This document shows positions 14,831-24,991 of a DNA stretch of 36,047 bases, one piece after another. The DNA comes from Phycisphaerae bacterium (GTDB lineage: Bacteria > Planctomycetota > Phycisphaerae > Sedimentisphaerales > Anaerobacaceae). Within the stretch, counting starts at the first letter, position 1, and each line of letters opens with the position of its first letter. Under the pieces are notes generated by a model. The model made no database searches and was not told the origin of the DNA. It saw nothing but the letters and a program-made list of their open reading frames with translations. The stretch is taken from NCBI GenBank assembly GCA_003553245.1, contig PWDX01000167.1, forward strand, positions 1 to 36,047. Reading direction: 5' to 3'. Both the position numbers and the translations under genes were made by a program.

Positions 14831-15481
14831 TTACTCGCTGTCGATATCATCTTCGCCTTGTCGCGGAGTTCGCACCGTTACGCCGAGTCGTCCGAGTTGT
14901 TCAGCTACGGTAGGCTGGCTAGGATTAAGCTCAAAGCTGCGCGTAAGATGCTGGCGGGCTTTATCACGATCGTCTCTGCCCAGATAGAAATATCCGAGCT
15001 GCCGGTGAACTACCGCCGAATTCGGCGCCAGACTCTTGGCTTGTTCGTAGCATTTGAGTGCATAGTCGTCGAGTTGCTGACCCTGAAAAGCTACTGCAAG
15101 CCTGAGTGAAGCGGCTGCCGAGCCGGCGGCCTGGTCCAGATAAACTTCCGCATATGTTCTGGCACGGTCTTCGTCGCCTGCCTGAATGAGAGTTTTTACG
15201 ATTCCGGCCTGCGCGCCGCGATGGATAGGATCAAATCGAACGGTTGTAAGAAAATGCTGGCGGGCCTTTTCCCATAGTCCGTCCTGCTGGTAGAGCCTTC
15301 CCAGTTCGTAATGTGCTTCAGAGTCGGAATAACGCCTGGCGACGCGTTGTTCGAGTCGATGCCTGTGAGCCTCGGTGGGAGAACGATCAATTTCGTCCTC
15401 AGCAGTCGGGGCGTTGCAGCCGCCGGTGATGGTTATAATCAATGCGAATATAATGCAAAAGATGGTTGGTTTGATGCTCAT
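14831..15481 (-). CDS. TPR-repeat lipoprotein
   Basis: Lipoprotein signal peptide MSIKPTIFCIIFALIITITGGC with the acylated Cys at 22, then at least four TPR-like units: SEAHYELGRLYQQDGLWEKARQHFLTTVRFDP, HRGAQAGIVKTLIQAGDEDRARTYAEVYLD, the AASLRLAVAFQGQQLDDYALKCYEQAKSLAP unit, and SAVVHRQLGYFYLGRDDRDKARQHL. It is likely a periplasmic scaffold held in the inner or outer membrane. GGAGG lies just before the ATG at 15481, which I prefer over an ATG 12 bases upstream that overlaps the ribosome site. It converges on miaA (16 bases between stops) and diverges from the sigma factor gene. Confidence 0.82.
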   Translation of the reverse strand: MSIKPTIFCIIFALIITITGGCNAPTAEDEIDRSPTEAHRHRLEQRVARRYSDSEAHYELGRLYQQDGLWEKARQHFLTTVRFDPIHRGAQAGIVKTLIQAGDEDRARTYAEVYLDQAAGSAAASLRLAVAFQGQQLDDYALKCYEQAKSLAPNSAVVHRQLGYFYLGRDDRDKARQHLTRSFELNPSQPTVAEQLGRLGVTVRTPRQGEDDIDSE

Positions 15482-15533
15482 TTGCGCCTCCATAGCTAAA
15501 ATTGGCCGCCGACAATGACTGTTCCTGCAGTCT

Positions 15534-15549
15534 TTGCGCCTATGCGCAA
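15534..15549. promoter_or_regulatory. inverted repeat between the TPR lipoprotein and sigma factor genes
   Basis: TTGCGC-CTAT-GCGCAA, perfect 6-bp arms around 4 bases, in the 186-base divergent gap. A related perfect palindrome TTTGCGCAAA (17673-17682) lies just after the sigma gene. Operator-like, but the binding protein is not known. Confidence 0.35.
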
Positions 15550-15667
15550 GATACTTCCATTTTGGCGTTGTATGATATTTTTTGCAAGTAAATTTTGCAG
15601 TTTTTTTGAATTATAGCGTCTTTTAGCCGACTAAGGTGGTATAACATCTGATAAAAGGAGTGTATTT

Positions 15668-17665
15668 GTGCGAACTATTAGTTGCCGGATTGCTGTTGAG
15701 CGTAGCGGGGCGTTGGTTTGGAAAACTGCTTACCGCATACTTGGAAGCGGTGAAGATGCGGCTGATTGTCTGCGGCAGGCGTTTATCAAAGTGCTTCGGG
15801 CGGCCAAGAAACAGCCTGTTCGAAACATTGAAACTGCGCCGGCATTGACGGCGGTAACTTTAGCGCTTGAGAAAATACGAGAGCGTATTCACCACGGGGA
15901 TACAAGCACAGACCCGCTGGACTTCGAGGTTCTCACAAGCGGCGCCAATGGTCCTGATGATATACTTCAAAGAGAAGAGCTTGCCAACGGCCTGCGGCGA
16001 GGTCTTGCCGAGCTTACTGTTCACGAAGCTGAGGTTTTCTGCCTGAGCGTTTTTTCGGGAATTTCGTTGCGCCGAATTGGGCGTCTGCTGGAAATAAAAC
16101 CCGGAACCGCTCGTGTACTTCTGAAAAGGGCGACAGGAAAGCTTGAAACTCTGCTGCCACAATTTAAGGATCCGCAAAAAAACAATCTCCAGAAAGCTAT
16201 CGAAATTATATTATCCGAAACCGCTCACTCGGCGCCGCCGCGGGAATTGCTGAACAATACAGTTGGACTGTTAGAGGAGCAATGTGACGAAGGCGATGGT
16301 TTCAGGGCTGCCCGGCCAAGTGTATGGGAAATTATCAATTCAGCAGGACCAGTAGCAAAAACGGCTGTAATAATTGCTTTTATCGCGGCTTTTGTTATAG
16401 GTTATAGAGGATATCGCCCGCCCGTGGAAGAGTTACCGATAGTAACAGGCGATGTCCAGCAGGAAATTGGTGAAGAAATTGAAGTTGGAGAAGAAATCGA
16501 GGATATAGAAACACAGCCGCAGGAGCTTCCTACACAGAAAATCAGGCGGTTGTTCGATTCCGAGGACTTTGAAGGGTTGCTGGAGCTTGCCGAGGCAGGT
16601 ACGCTGGATGAGCAAAGGGGGCTTGCGACATATCTTGCGAATATCGGCGATGAGCGAGCTTTCATACTGCTTAGCCTGCTGGCAAGAATCCACGAAGACC
16701 AAGCTGAAAACCCGTTCGCGCAAAGGCTGGAGGAATTTGAGACACCGATTGATATTATTGAGCAGATTACTGAAGCGGAACAAGCTGCGGCAGAACCTGA
16801 CGAAGAAGAGCCTACGGCGATTGAACCTGCCGATGCTGAAGAACAGGTCTATCCTCTCAGCGGGCTGGTAACGGATACTTTTGGACAATCGGTCAGCGGG
16901 GTGGAAATATCCATAGCAGGGCCGAACGAAGCGATAACTGTTTTCAGTGATGATAACGGCTTTTACAGTGTGGAAGAAGGGGATTTCGAGCCGGGTATGT
17001 ATCGCATAGACAGGGCGATGTCGCTGGGGTATGTCTATGCAGGAGAATCGCCGGAGCTGGAGCTTGCCCCTGACATTGAGCAGGCATACGATATTGAGGT
17101 TGAGCCGGCGTGTATGATAGATATCGCGATTGTTGACGAGGACGGCGAGGCGGCAGGGCATGTGAGCTATTATGTTTTCAGGAATACGGATAATGATGAG
17201 CCTTTTGAGGCTGTTGCATATATCAGCGAAAGTCAGCTTAGCCAGGGCGATGAATTAATCGCGATAGGAGGGTTAATACCTGAGAGCAGGCCTTACCGAA
17301 TTTATGTTATTCACCGCGATTATGCGCCGAAGTATTTTGATATTACGCTCAATAATCCCGATATTGTGGAGTATCGGGAAATAGTTCTTTCGGAAGGTTA
17401 TGAGCTGGAAGGTTATCTCAGTGACATAAATGACCAGCCGGCTGACGGCGTAAGGATACACGCCATAGCGCAGGATTGGCCGAGGCAGATAGACCTTGAA
17501 AGAGCCGCCGAAACCGACCAGGACGGTTATTTTATGATTTCAAATCTGCAAGAGGGGCTCCACAGCATTGTCGCAGAGATTGTCACTGACGGCCAGGTCG
17601 GGCAGGAAGAAGTAGCCGTTGTGGAAGTTCCGCTCGATGAATTTGCCGATATCACTCTGCCGTAG
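15668..17665 (+). CDS. ECF-type sigma factor fused to membrane helix and carboxypeptidase-regulatory-like domains
   Basis: A 665-residue protein starting at GTG 15668, with AAAAGGAG 8 bases upstream. Residues about 11-48 resemble sigma70 region 2 (LVWKTAYRILGSGEDAADCL). Residues about 106-160 are a region 4 helix-turn-helix (LTVHEAEVFCLSVFSGISLR, then a helix beginning IGRLLEIKPGTARV). One membrane helix follows at about 232-249 (AVIIAFIAAFVIGY), then an acidic linker at 260-290 and a helical part. Outside the membrane are at least two beta-rich modules: GLVTDTFGQSVSGVEISIAG...DDNGFYSVEEG at about 399-440, and GYLSDINDQPADGVRIHA...TDQDGYFMIS near 577-620, both carboxypeptidase-regulatory-like. 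If translated as seen it would be a membrane-tethered transcription factor with its sensor on the far side. No separate anti-sigma gene is adjacent. Confidence 0.8.
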   Translation: MRTISCRIAVERSGALVWKTAYRILGSGEDAADCLRQAFIKVLRAAKKQPVRNIETAPALTAVTLALEKIRERIHHGDTSTDPLDFEVLTSGANGPDDILQREELANGLRRGLAELTVHEAEVFCLSVFSGISLRRIGRLLEIKPGTARVLLKRATGKLETLLPQFKDPQKNNLQKAIEIILSETAHSAPPRELLNNTVGLLEEQCDEGDGFRAARPSVWEIINSAGPVAKTAVIIAFIAAFVIGYRGYRPPVEELPIVTGDVQQEIGEEIEVGEEIEDIETQPQELPTQKIRRLFDSEDFEGLLELAEAGTLDEQRGLATYLANIGDERAFILLSLLARIHEDQAENPFAQRLEEFETPIDIIEQITEAEQAAAEPDEEEPTAIEPADAEEQVYPLSGLVTDTFGQSVSGVEISIAGPNEAITVFSDDNGFYSVEEGDFEPGMYRIDRAMSLGYVYAGESPELELAPDIEQAYDIEVEPACMIDIAIVDEDGEAAGHVSYYVFRNTDNDEPFEAVAYISESQLSQGDELIAIGGLIPESRPYRIYVIHRDYAPKYFDITLNNPDIVEYREIVLSEGYELEGYLSDINDQPADGVRIHAIAQDWPRQIDLERAAETDQDGYFMISNLQEGLHSIVAEIVTDGQVGQEEVAVVEVPLDEFADITLP

Positions 17666-17672
17666 GACAAAC

Positions 17673-17682
17673 TTTGCGCAAA
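17673..17682. repeat. 10-bp palindrome between sigma gene and gyrB ends
   Basis: TTTGCGCAAA is a perfect palindrome in the 62-base gap between the convergent stops of the sigma factor gene and gyrB. It resembles the TTGCGC arms at 15534-15549 upstream of the sigma gene. Confidence 0.35.
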
Positions 17683-17727
17683 TTCACCGTAATGCTAAAA
17701 GCCGGCATCCCGGGCATTGTGATAATA

Positions 17728-20178
<2,451 letters not shown>

Positions 20179-20184
20179 CTAAAA

Positions 20185-20526
20185 TTATAAGCTTATTTTG
20201 ATATCTTTTATTCTTGCGGCTCGGCAGTGTTTTTTCAGTTCTCTGACAAGCTCAACTTTCCGCATTCGAATCTGGTGCATGTAGCTTGGTGAGTCAACGG
20301 CCACTTTAAGGATACCGCCGGAAAGCTCCTTGAGCTTGCAGTGTTCTCTGATATGCGCCGGAAGTAACTGCCGCCATTTCTCTTCCACCGGTTCGAATCG
20401 GTTGTGCCCGGGTTCTATTCGGTTCTCCATCAGCCTTAGCAGGTCGGTGCCAAGTGTGGCAGGTCGGGCAGGCGACTTTTTTGTTCGCCACTTTACAGTA
20501 TTATAAAACCGTTTTGTTTCATCCAT
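20185..20526 (-). CDS. DUF721 (DciA-like) protein
   Basis: A 113-residue basic protein. The DUF721 core is seen in VEEKWRQLLPAHIREHCKLKELSGGILKVAVDSPSYMHQIRMRKVELVRELKK, a W...L...H pattern followed by a short beta/alpha fold like KH type II. DUF721 includes DciA, the ancestral loader or operator of replicative helicase DnaB in bacteria without DnaC/DnaI. The position between dnaN and gyrB, where many bacteria have recF, supports a replication role. The DciA function is inferred. Only 18 and 44 bases separate it from its neighbours. Confidence 0.8.
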   Translation of the reverse strand: MDETKRFYNTVKWRTKKSPARPATLGTDLLRLMENRIEPGHNRFEPVEEKWRQLLPAHIREHCKLKELSGGILKVAVDSPSYMHQIRMRKVELVRELKKHCRAARIKDIKISL

Positions 20527-20570
20527 GTTAATATGTTCTAAACAGCCCGCCTGTGCGAATCGGCGATAAA

Positions 20571-21677
20571 TCAGCCCAGATTTATGGGCATCAGCACATA
20601 CATAAAATCCTGTCCGACCTTTATCATTCCGGGTCTGTCCGGCTCACCGAGCAAAATATCAAACTCAGGGGCGTTTATGACCCTGATGACATCGATTAAA
20701 TACTGCGGGTTGAACCCTATATCTATGGGCTTACCTTTGTAATCAATTTGCAGATCGACCTCGGCGTCTCCGGTTTCCGGCGCTCTCGATGACAGCACGA
20801 GCTTATCCTCATTGACAGAAAGCTTGATTCCCCGGCTCTCTTCCGATGTCAAAAGTGAAGCTCTTCTCACGGCTGACAGTGCAATATCTGTGGCCAGTGT
20901 AATTTTTTTATCGTTATCGACGGGTATAATCTCCTGATACTTCGGGAATTTGCCCTCGACCAGGTTCGAGCTTATCACGACATCGCCGCACTTTATGGAA
21001 ATCTGGTTGTCGATGAGCTTTACGAACACAGACTCTTTATCGGTAGCGCCTACCTTATCGAGCAGTGACATTGTTTTTGCCGGTATAATGAGATTAGTCT
21101 CCGCAAACGTTTCGCTCGGAGCTTGCTTAAGATTGATTCTGCATTTTGCCAGGCGCCGTCCGTCAGTGGCCACCAGCGATAGCTTTTTGCCCTCTACTTC
21201 CCACATTACGCCGTTGAGAGCGTATCGCGTTGATTCCTTTGCGGTGGCGAATAATACCTGTTCGATGGCTGCCTGGAGTTTTCCGATAGTTACTTCGAGG
21301 TCTCCATCGCCTTCGAACCCGGGTACTTTTGGAAATTGTTTGGGATCGTGGCCGTAAATTGTAAAGTGACTGTCGGCTCCGACGATTTTGCAGGCGCCTT
21401 CCTCGGCCTCCATCGCCAGAATCTCATCCTGACTTTCCCGGACAATCGCCAGCAGTCGATCGGCAGGAACTACAACTTCGCCTTCCTGCTCAACCTGGAC
21501 TTCCGGTATTATATAATTTATTCCCGCTTCGAGGTCTGTTCCGCAGATTCTAACTTCCTTGTCCGCGGCGGATATCAGCACGCAGCGGAGAATCGGCTTG
21601 GGCGTTCTCGGGGGAACGACCGAATTAAGCAGTCCTAACGCCTGTGCTAATGCCGCTCGATTAAAATTTACTTTCAT
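20571..21677 (-). CDS. dnaN: DNA polymerase III beta subunit (sliding clamp)
   Basis: A 368-residue ring-clamp protein of normal length, with three clamp folds: MKVNFNRAALAQALGLLNSVVPP, a middle domain with the VEGKKLSLVATDGRRLAKCR block, and a C-terminal part ending in QDFMYVLMPINLG, the PM-containing tail of the protein-binding pocket. It tethers polymerase and other partners to DNA. GGAGG is 8 bases before the ATG at 21677; the in-frame ATG 6 bases upstream is too close to it. First gene of the dnaN-DUF721-gyrB unit. dnaA is not adjacent; upstream is a divergent HTH membrane protein. Confidence 0.97.
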   Translation of the reverse strand: MKVNFNRAALAQALGLLNSVVPPRTPKPILRCVLISAADKEVRICGTDLEAGINYIIPEVQVEQEGEVVVPADRLLAIVRESQDEILAMEAEEGACKIVGADSHFTIYGHDPKQFPKVPGFEGDGDLEVTIGKLQAAIEQVLFATAKESTRYALNGVMWEVEGKKLSLVATDGRRLAKCRINLKQAPSETFAETNLIIPAKTMSLLDKVGATDKESVFVKLIDNQISIKCGDVVISSNLVEGKFPKYQEIIPVDNDKKITLATDIALSAVRRASLLTSEESRGIKLSVNEDKLVLSSRAPETGDAEVDLQIDYKGKPIDIGFNPQYLIDVIRVINAPEFDILLGEPDRPGMIKVGQDFMYVLMPINLG

Positions 21678-21846
21678 AAGCATTGCCTCCTTACAATTTT
21701 AATTTAGCACCGGAGTTTACACTAAAATACACAAATGCACAAGCAAAATAAACAGTCAAATAGTGCGAAAGTGCTCGTCTGAAAAGGCCGGAAACCATTT
21801 TTGGCCTTACTTGCGGCATAACGGTAATATCAGGAGTTTCTGGCAA

Positions 21847-21875
21847 TGTAACTTTATTTTAATCAATAAGTTACA
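21847..21875. promoter_or_regulatory. 8-bp dyad upstream of the HTH gene promoter
   Basis: TGTAACTT, 13 bases, AAGTTACA: perfect arms whose centres are 21 bp apart, about two helical turns. It ends 16 bases before the -35 box at 21892, the usual place for an activator or repressor dimer. The minus strand leads to dnaN. Confidence 0.45.
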
Positions 21876-21891
21876 GTTTGGGCAAAACGGC

Positions 21892-21920
21892 TTGCAAAAG
21901 CTTTCGTTTTTGCGTATAAT
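21892..21920 (+). promoter_or_regulatory. sigma70-type promoter of the HTH membrane protein gene
   Basis: TTGCAA (21892-21897), a 17-base spacer and a perfect TATAAT (21915-21920). It stands about 90 bases before the ATG at 22013. The best-formed promoter in the window. Confidence 0.65.
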
Positions 21921-22012
21921 TCTAACCTCGGTGCGGAATTGTATTTATCCGCAGTAAATTGCCGAAAAACACTGTTGCCAGAGTATTTAATCCATTTGGA
22001 GAAACAGCAATT

Positions 22013-23335
22013 ATGGCTGGTATGTTTTATTCACTTGAAGAAGTTGCGGCGAAGCTTAATATCTCGGAAAACCAAATCAAAGAATATGTAAACCAGGGTA
22101 AGCTGCGTGAATTTCAGGATGGGCCTAATCAGCTCTTTAAGGTCGATGAGGTCAACGCCCTGGCTGCTGAACTTGACGGCACCGCCGTTGAGGGTCGTGA
22201 GGTTTCCGAGCCCGCACAGGCAGAAGAAAAACAACCCGACTCCGCCGAACCCGAGGAAGACACCGGAAGCGATATAGAGCTTGATATCGGCGATACGGAC
22301 ATTATAGGGGCTCAGCAGGAAGATACAGGCGCTGACAAACAAGAGCCTGATGAGGACACCGGTGAAATAGAGCTTGATCTTGGTGACAGCAGTGAGCAGG
22401 GCGAAGAACCTCAGCCGCAACAGCCGGAACAGAAAAAAGAAGAACCTGCCCAGCCTGCTGAAGCCGATTCCGGTGAAATGGAGCTTGACCTGGATGACAG
22501 CGGCGAGCAGGAAGAAGAGCCTGAACCGGAGCAGCCGGAACAAAAAAAAGAAGAGCCTGCTCAACCTGCTGAAGACGATTCCGGTGAACTAGAGCTCGGG
22601 GAAGTTGACGACGAGCAGGCAGAGCAGAAAAAAGACGAGGATACTCTCGGGGAGCTTTCTCTGGCAGATACTCACGACGGCAGTGATGAAACGGCCGCCG
22701 GCGGCGAAGGTATAAATATCCTTGATGAGAGCGATTCTGAATATAAGCTGGCTGACGACACTCTTGGCGAGACAAAGGCTGGCGAGGAAGAAGCGTCTCT
22801 GGAAGAAATCGAGGGGGATGTTAATCTGGATAGTTTCGGCAGCGGATCGGGCTTGCTGGACCTTTCGTTGCAGGCAGATGACACATCACTGGGAGGAATT
22901 CTCGATGAAATTTATGCTCCTGAGGGTGAAGAGCCGAAAAGTATGGAAAGTGCCGGCGAAGGTGTTGCCGCTGAAGCCGATAGTGTAATGCCCGATGACG
23001 AAAAGGCCGGCGAAGCCGAAACATCCGCCGCGGCAGCTGCGGTCGGATATGTCGAACCGGAGCCTGATACAATCAGCAATGCTCTGGGGATAATGCTGTT
23101 TGTACCGCTTTTGGCTTTGGTTTATATGTCAATAGTAGTAATCGCAGGGTTCGTTCCGGGTGTTTTCGCCGGCTTGACGGACTATGTTTGGTATGTAATG
23201 GGCGCATTGGCGGTGATTGCGTTGGGTATTGCCGGCGGAGGCTATATGATGGAAACATCCGCCTCGTCACCGAAGAAGCCAAAAGCCGAGAAGAAGCCAA
23301 AAGCTGGCAAAAAGGCTAAAAAAGCAAAGAAATAA
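22013..23335 (+). CDS. helix-turn-helix protein with acidic repeats and C-terminal membrane helices
   Basis: From ATG 22013 (GGAGA 10 bases upstream) the protein has 440 residues. Residues 4-54 are an excisionase/MerR-like helix-turn-helix: MFYSLEEVAAKLNISENQ...LREFQDGPNQLFKVDEV. Residues 60-355 are very acidic, with two tandem 37-residue repeats (115-151 and 152-188; core QPEQKKEEPAQPAE) and a partial third. Two membrane helices follow at about 357-385 and 391-413, then a lysine-rich tail (KKPKAEKKPKAGKKAKKAKK). It thus looks like a DNA-binding head on a long acidic tether bound to the membrane. No known named protein is recognised; similar N-termini are common in Planctomycetota. It is divergent from dnaN. 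Confidence 0.78.
   Translation: MAGMFYSLEEVAAKLNISENQIKEYVNQGKLREFQDGPNQLFKVDEVNALAAELDGTAVEGREVSEPAQAEEKQPDSAEPEEDTGSDIELDIGDTDIIGAQQEDTGADKQEPDEDTGEIELDLGDSSEQGEEPQPQQPEQKKEEPAQPAEADSGEMELDLDDSGEQEEEPEPEQPEQKKEEPAQPAEDDSGELELGEVDDEQAEQKKDEDTLGELSLADTHDGSDETAAGGEGINILDESDSEYKLADDTLGETKAGEEEASLEEIEGDVNLDSFGSGSGLLDLSLQADDTSLGGILDEIYAPEGEEPKSMESAGEGVAAEADSVMPDDEKAGEAETSAAAAAVGYVEPEPDTISNALGIMLFVPLLALVYMSIVVIAGFVPGVFAGLTDYVWYVMGALAVIALGIAGGGYMMETSASSPKKPKAEKKPKAGKKAKKAKK
22355..22642 (+). repeat. 111-base in-frame tandem repeat inside the HTH protein gene
   Basis: Copies at 22355-22465 and 22466-22576, then a shortened third to about 22642. Each encodes D[TS]GE(I/M)ELDL..., then an E/P/Q-rich part and QPEQKKEEPAQPAE. 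The copies differ at several third positions, so they are not brand new, but copy-number change is likely. Confidence 0.75.
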
Positions 23336-23455
23336 ACTCTCTTGACGAAAGTGGAAAAATAGTTTTAGTTTCGCAGGGAAGTAGGTTACTTAGCGAAAGA
23401 TTATATTTTGGCGTAGAATTGTCAAACAAATGGACTTGTCTGGAAAGGATTAATC

Positions 23456-24238
23456 ATGCGAACTGTCAAAAACCTGGCCCTTATTATTTTATTTTCCGCA
23501 ATACTGGTTATTACCGGATGTGTTTCTCAGGACCGTTATGAAGAGCTTCAATTGCGCAATGATGCTCAGCGGGAGCGTATCTCTGAGCTCGAAAGCAGAG
23601 TTGAATCACTTCAGCTTGAGCTTGATCAGGCCAATCGACGGCTTGAGGCGGCCCGAGACAGATCCGGCGTAGAGGCACAGGCTCTTGAACAGAAAGTGGC
23701 TGCTCTTGAGGAATCTCTTAGAAACAAAGAGGAACTTGTTGAGCAACTTCAGGATCAGTTAATGCACGGGACTATTGCCCTGCCGGCAGAGCTTGATACG
23801 AGGCTTATGGAATTGGCCGATCGCGCGGAAATGGTAACTTATGACCCAGACCGCGGAGTGGTGCGATTTGAAAGCGATCTTCTTTTTGATCCGGGCAGTG
23901 CCGAGCTGACATCCGATGCCGAAGAAGCTGTTCGTTCGCTCGCGGAAATTTTGCGTTCAGATGAAGCTCTGCAATTCGACGCCATCATCGCCGGCCATAC
24001 CGACGATATGCCGATAGCCCGGCCTGAAACGCGCCGTAACCATCCGACAAACTGGCACCTTTCGGCACACAGGGCAATATCTGTCCTTCAGGAGCTTTCC
24101 GACAACGACGTCGATGCTGAAAGGATGAGCGTTCGGGGCTTTAGCGAATATCGTCCTGTTGCCGATAATGAGCCTGGCCGCGGCGGCAATCCTAAGAATC
24201 GTCGTGTAGAGATATATATAGTGCCTGAAGGTATGTAA
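23456..24238 (+). CDS. OmpA-family (Pal-like) lipoprotein with coiled coil
   Basis: A 260-residue protein. Lipoprotein signal MRTVKNLALIILFSAILVITGC with Cys22; a heptad-rich coiled coil at about 28-105 (ISELESRVESLQLELDQANR); an OmpA/MotB domain at about 135-257. The domain shows FDPGSAELTSDAEEAVRSLAEIL, IIAGHTDDMPIA and NPKNRRVEIYI, the peptidoglycan-binding signature with its Asp and Arg. It likely links a membrane lipid anchor to the cell wall, which argues for peptidoglycan in this organism. It begins 120 bases after the HTH protein and is followed 29 bases on by ndk. Confidence 0.88.
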   Translation: MRTVKNLALIILFSAILVITGCVSQDRYEELQLRNDAQRERISELESRVESLQLELDQANRRLEAARDRSGVEAQALEQKVAALEESLRNKEELVEQLQDQLMHGTIALPAELDTRLMELADRAEMVTYDPDRGVVRFESDLLFDPGSAELTSDAEEAVRSLAEILRSDEALQFDAIIAGHTDDMPIARPETRRNHPTNWHLSAHRAISVLQELSDNDVDAERMSVRGFSEYRPVADNEPGRGGNPKNRRVEIYIVPEGM

Positions 24239-24267
24239 ATCGCAAACACTATAACCGGTGCTCAATA

Positions 24268-24729
24268 ATGCCAGAACGAACACTTATAATAGTAAAGCCG
24301 GACGGCGTACAGCGTCATCTGACAGGAAAGATAATATCTCGCTTTGAAAGTAAAGGCCTGAAGCTGGTCGGGGCTAAGTTTATTCAGATAAGCCCGGAAT
24401 TAGCCCAAAAGCACTACGCTGTCCATAAAGACAAGCCTTTTTTCGAGGGCGTGGTCAAGTATCTTTCGTCCGGGCCGTCTATGGTTATGGTATGGGAAGC
24501 TGAGGGCGTAATCGCTATGGCCCGTAAGATGATGGGCGCGACCTTCGGCTTTGACGCCGAGCCGGGTACTATTCGAGGCGATTTTGGCTGTTCTATGCGC
24601 TATAATCTGGTTCACGGCTCTGACAGCCCCGCATCGGCCGAAGAGGAAATCAATTTGTATTTCACTGATGAGGAACTTGTTGATTATGATTTGTCGGGCG
24701 CCGCATGGCTCTACGGCACAAATAATTAA
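24268..24729 (+). CDS. ndk: nucleoside diphosphate kinase
   Basis: A 153-residue NDK, close to the usual length. ERTLIIVKPDGVQRHLTGKI starts it; the phosphorylated histidine is H116 in RYNLVHGSDSPASAEEEI; IRGDFG precedes it. It equalises NTP and dNTP pools by ping-pong phosphate transfer. It lies 29 bases after the OmpA-like gene on the same strand. A stem-loop follows 24 bases after its stop. Confidence 0.97.
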   Translation: MPERTLIIVKPDGVQRHLTGKIISRFESKGLKLVGAKFIQISPELAQKHYAVHKDKPFFEGVVKYLSSGPSMVMVWEAEGVIAMARKMMGATFGFDAEPGTIRGDFGCSMRYNLVHGSDSPASAEEEINLYFTDEELVDYDLSGAAWLYGTNN

Positions 24730-24753
24730 GGTTTTTGGGGTTTTTCAAAAAAT

Positions 24754-24778
24754 AAGGGCGCGCCGAGAGCGTGCCCTT
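24754..24778 (+). terminator. stem-loop after ndk
   Basis: AAGGGCGCG, a 7-base loop, CGTGCCCTT: a 9-bp stem with one G-U pair. Only two or three T follow, so it is a weak intrinsic terminator, but its place 24 bases after the ndk stop is right. Confidence 0.5.
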
Positions 24779-24951
24779 TGGCGTTATACACAGGTTTATT
24801 ATCAGCCTGTAACGGTAAATTACGCCATTTTTTGAATATTAATCCGCTCAAAGGGGGGGAAAATGCCTGAATTGCACAAAAATTCGCTAAAGCTAATTTC
24901 TCTGTATCCGGACGAGGGATAATTTGGCTGGAAAAATGAGGCCTTTTAGGT

Positions 24952-24957
24952 TATAAT
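24952..24957 (+). promoter_or_regulatory. -10-like box upstream of the LolA-like gene
   Basis: A perfect TATAAT 34 bases before the ATG at 24992. No good -35 is visible at 16-18 bases, so the promoter may be activator-dependent or use another factor. Confidence 0.35.
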
Positions 24958-24991
24958 ACTATCGCTACAGGGCGGAAATTGGAGCAGTACA

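Larger units (their letters stand above)
21678..22012. other. 335-base divergent intergenic region dnaN / HTH protein
   Basis: AT-rich. It contains an AAGGCC...GGCCTT hairpin (21784-21808), an 8-bp dyad (21847-21875), a good plus-strand promoter (21892-21920) and one near-match to a DnaA box (TTATCCGCA, 21945-21953, one difference from TTATCCACA). One box is too little to call an origin. No gene is seen. Confidence 0.55.

Noticed and set aside
17699-17716. Intrinsic terminator between gyrB and the sigma gene
   Set aside because: Only a 4-bp CCGG/CCGG stem with four T on the minus strand; too weak to call.
20388-20412. tRNA-like T-loop string (GGTTCGAATC)
   Set aside because: Lies inside the DUF721 gene; no acceptor or anticodon arms can be drawn around it.
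21678-22012. Possible replication origin next to dnaN
   Set aside because: Only one near-match to a DnaA box (TTATCCGCA at 21945) and no box cluster or obvious unwinding element; dnaA is not adjacent.
24863-24922. 19-residue ORF before the LolA-like gene, after a run of G
   Set aside because: Too short, no recognisable leader-peptide feature, and the G-run is not a normal ribosome site.
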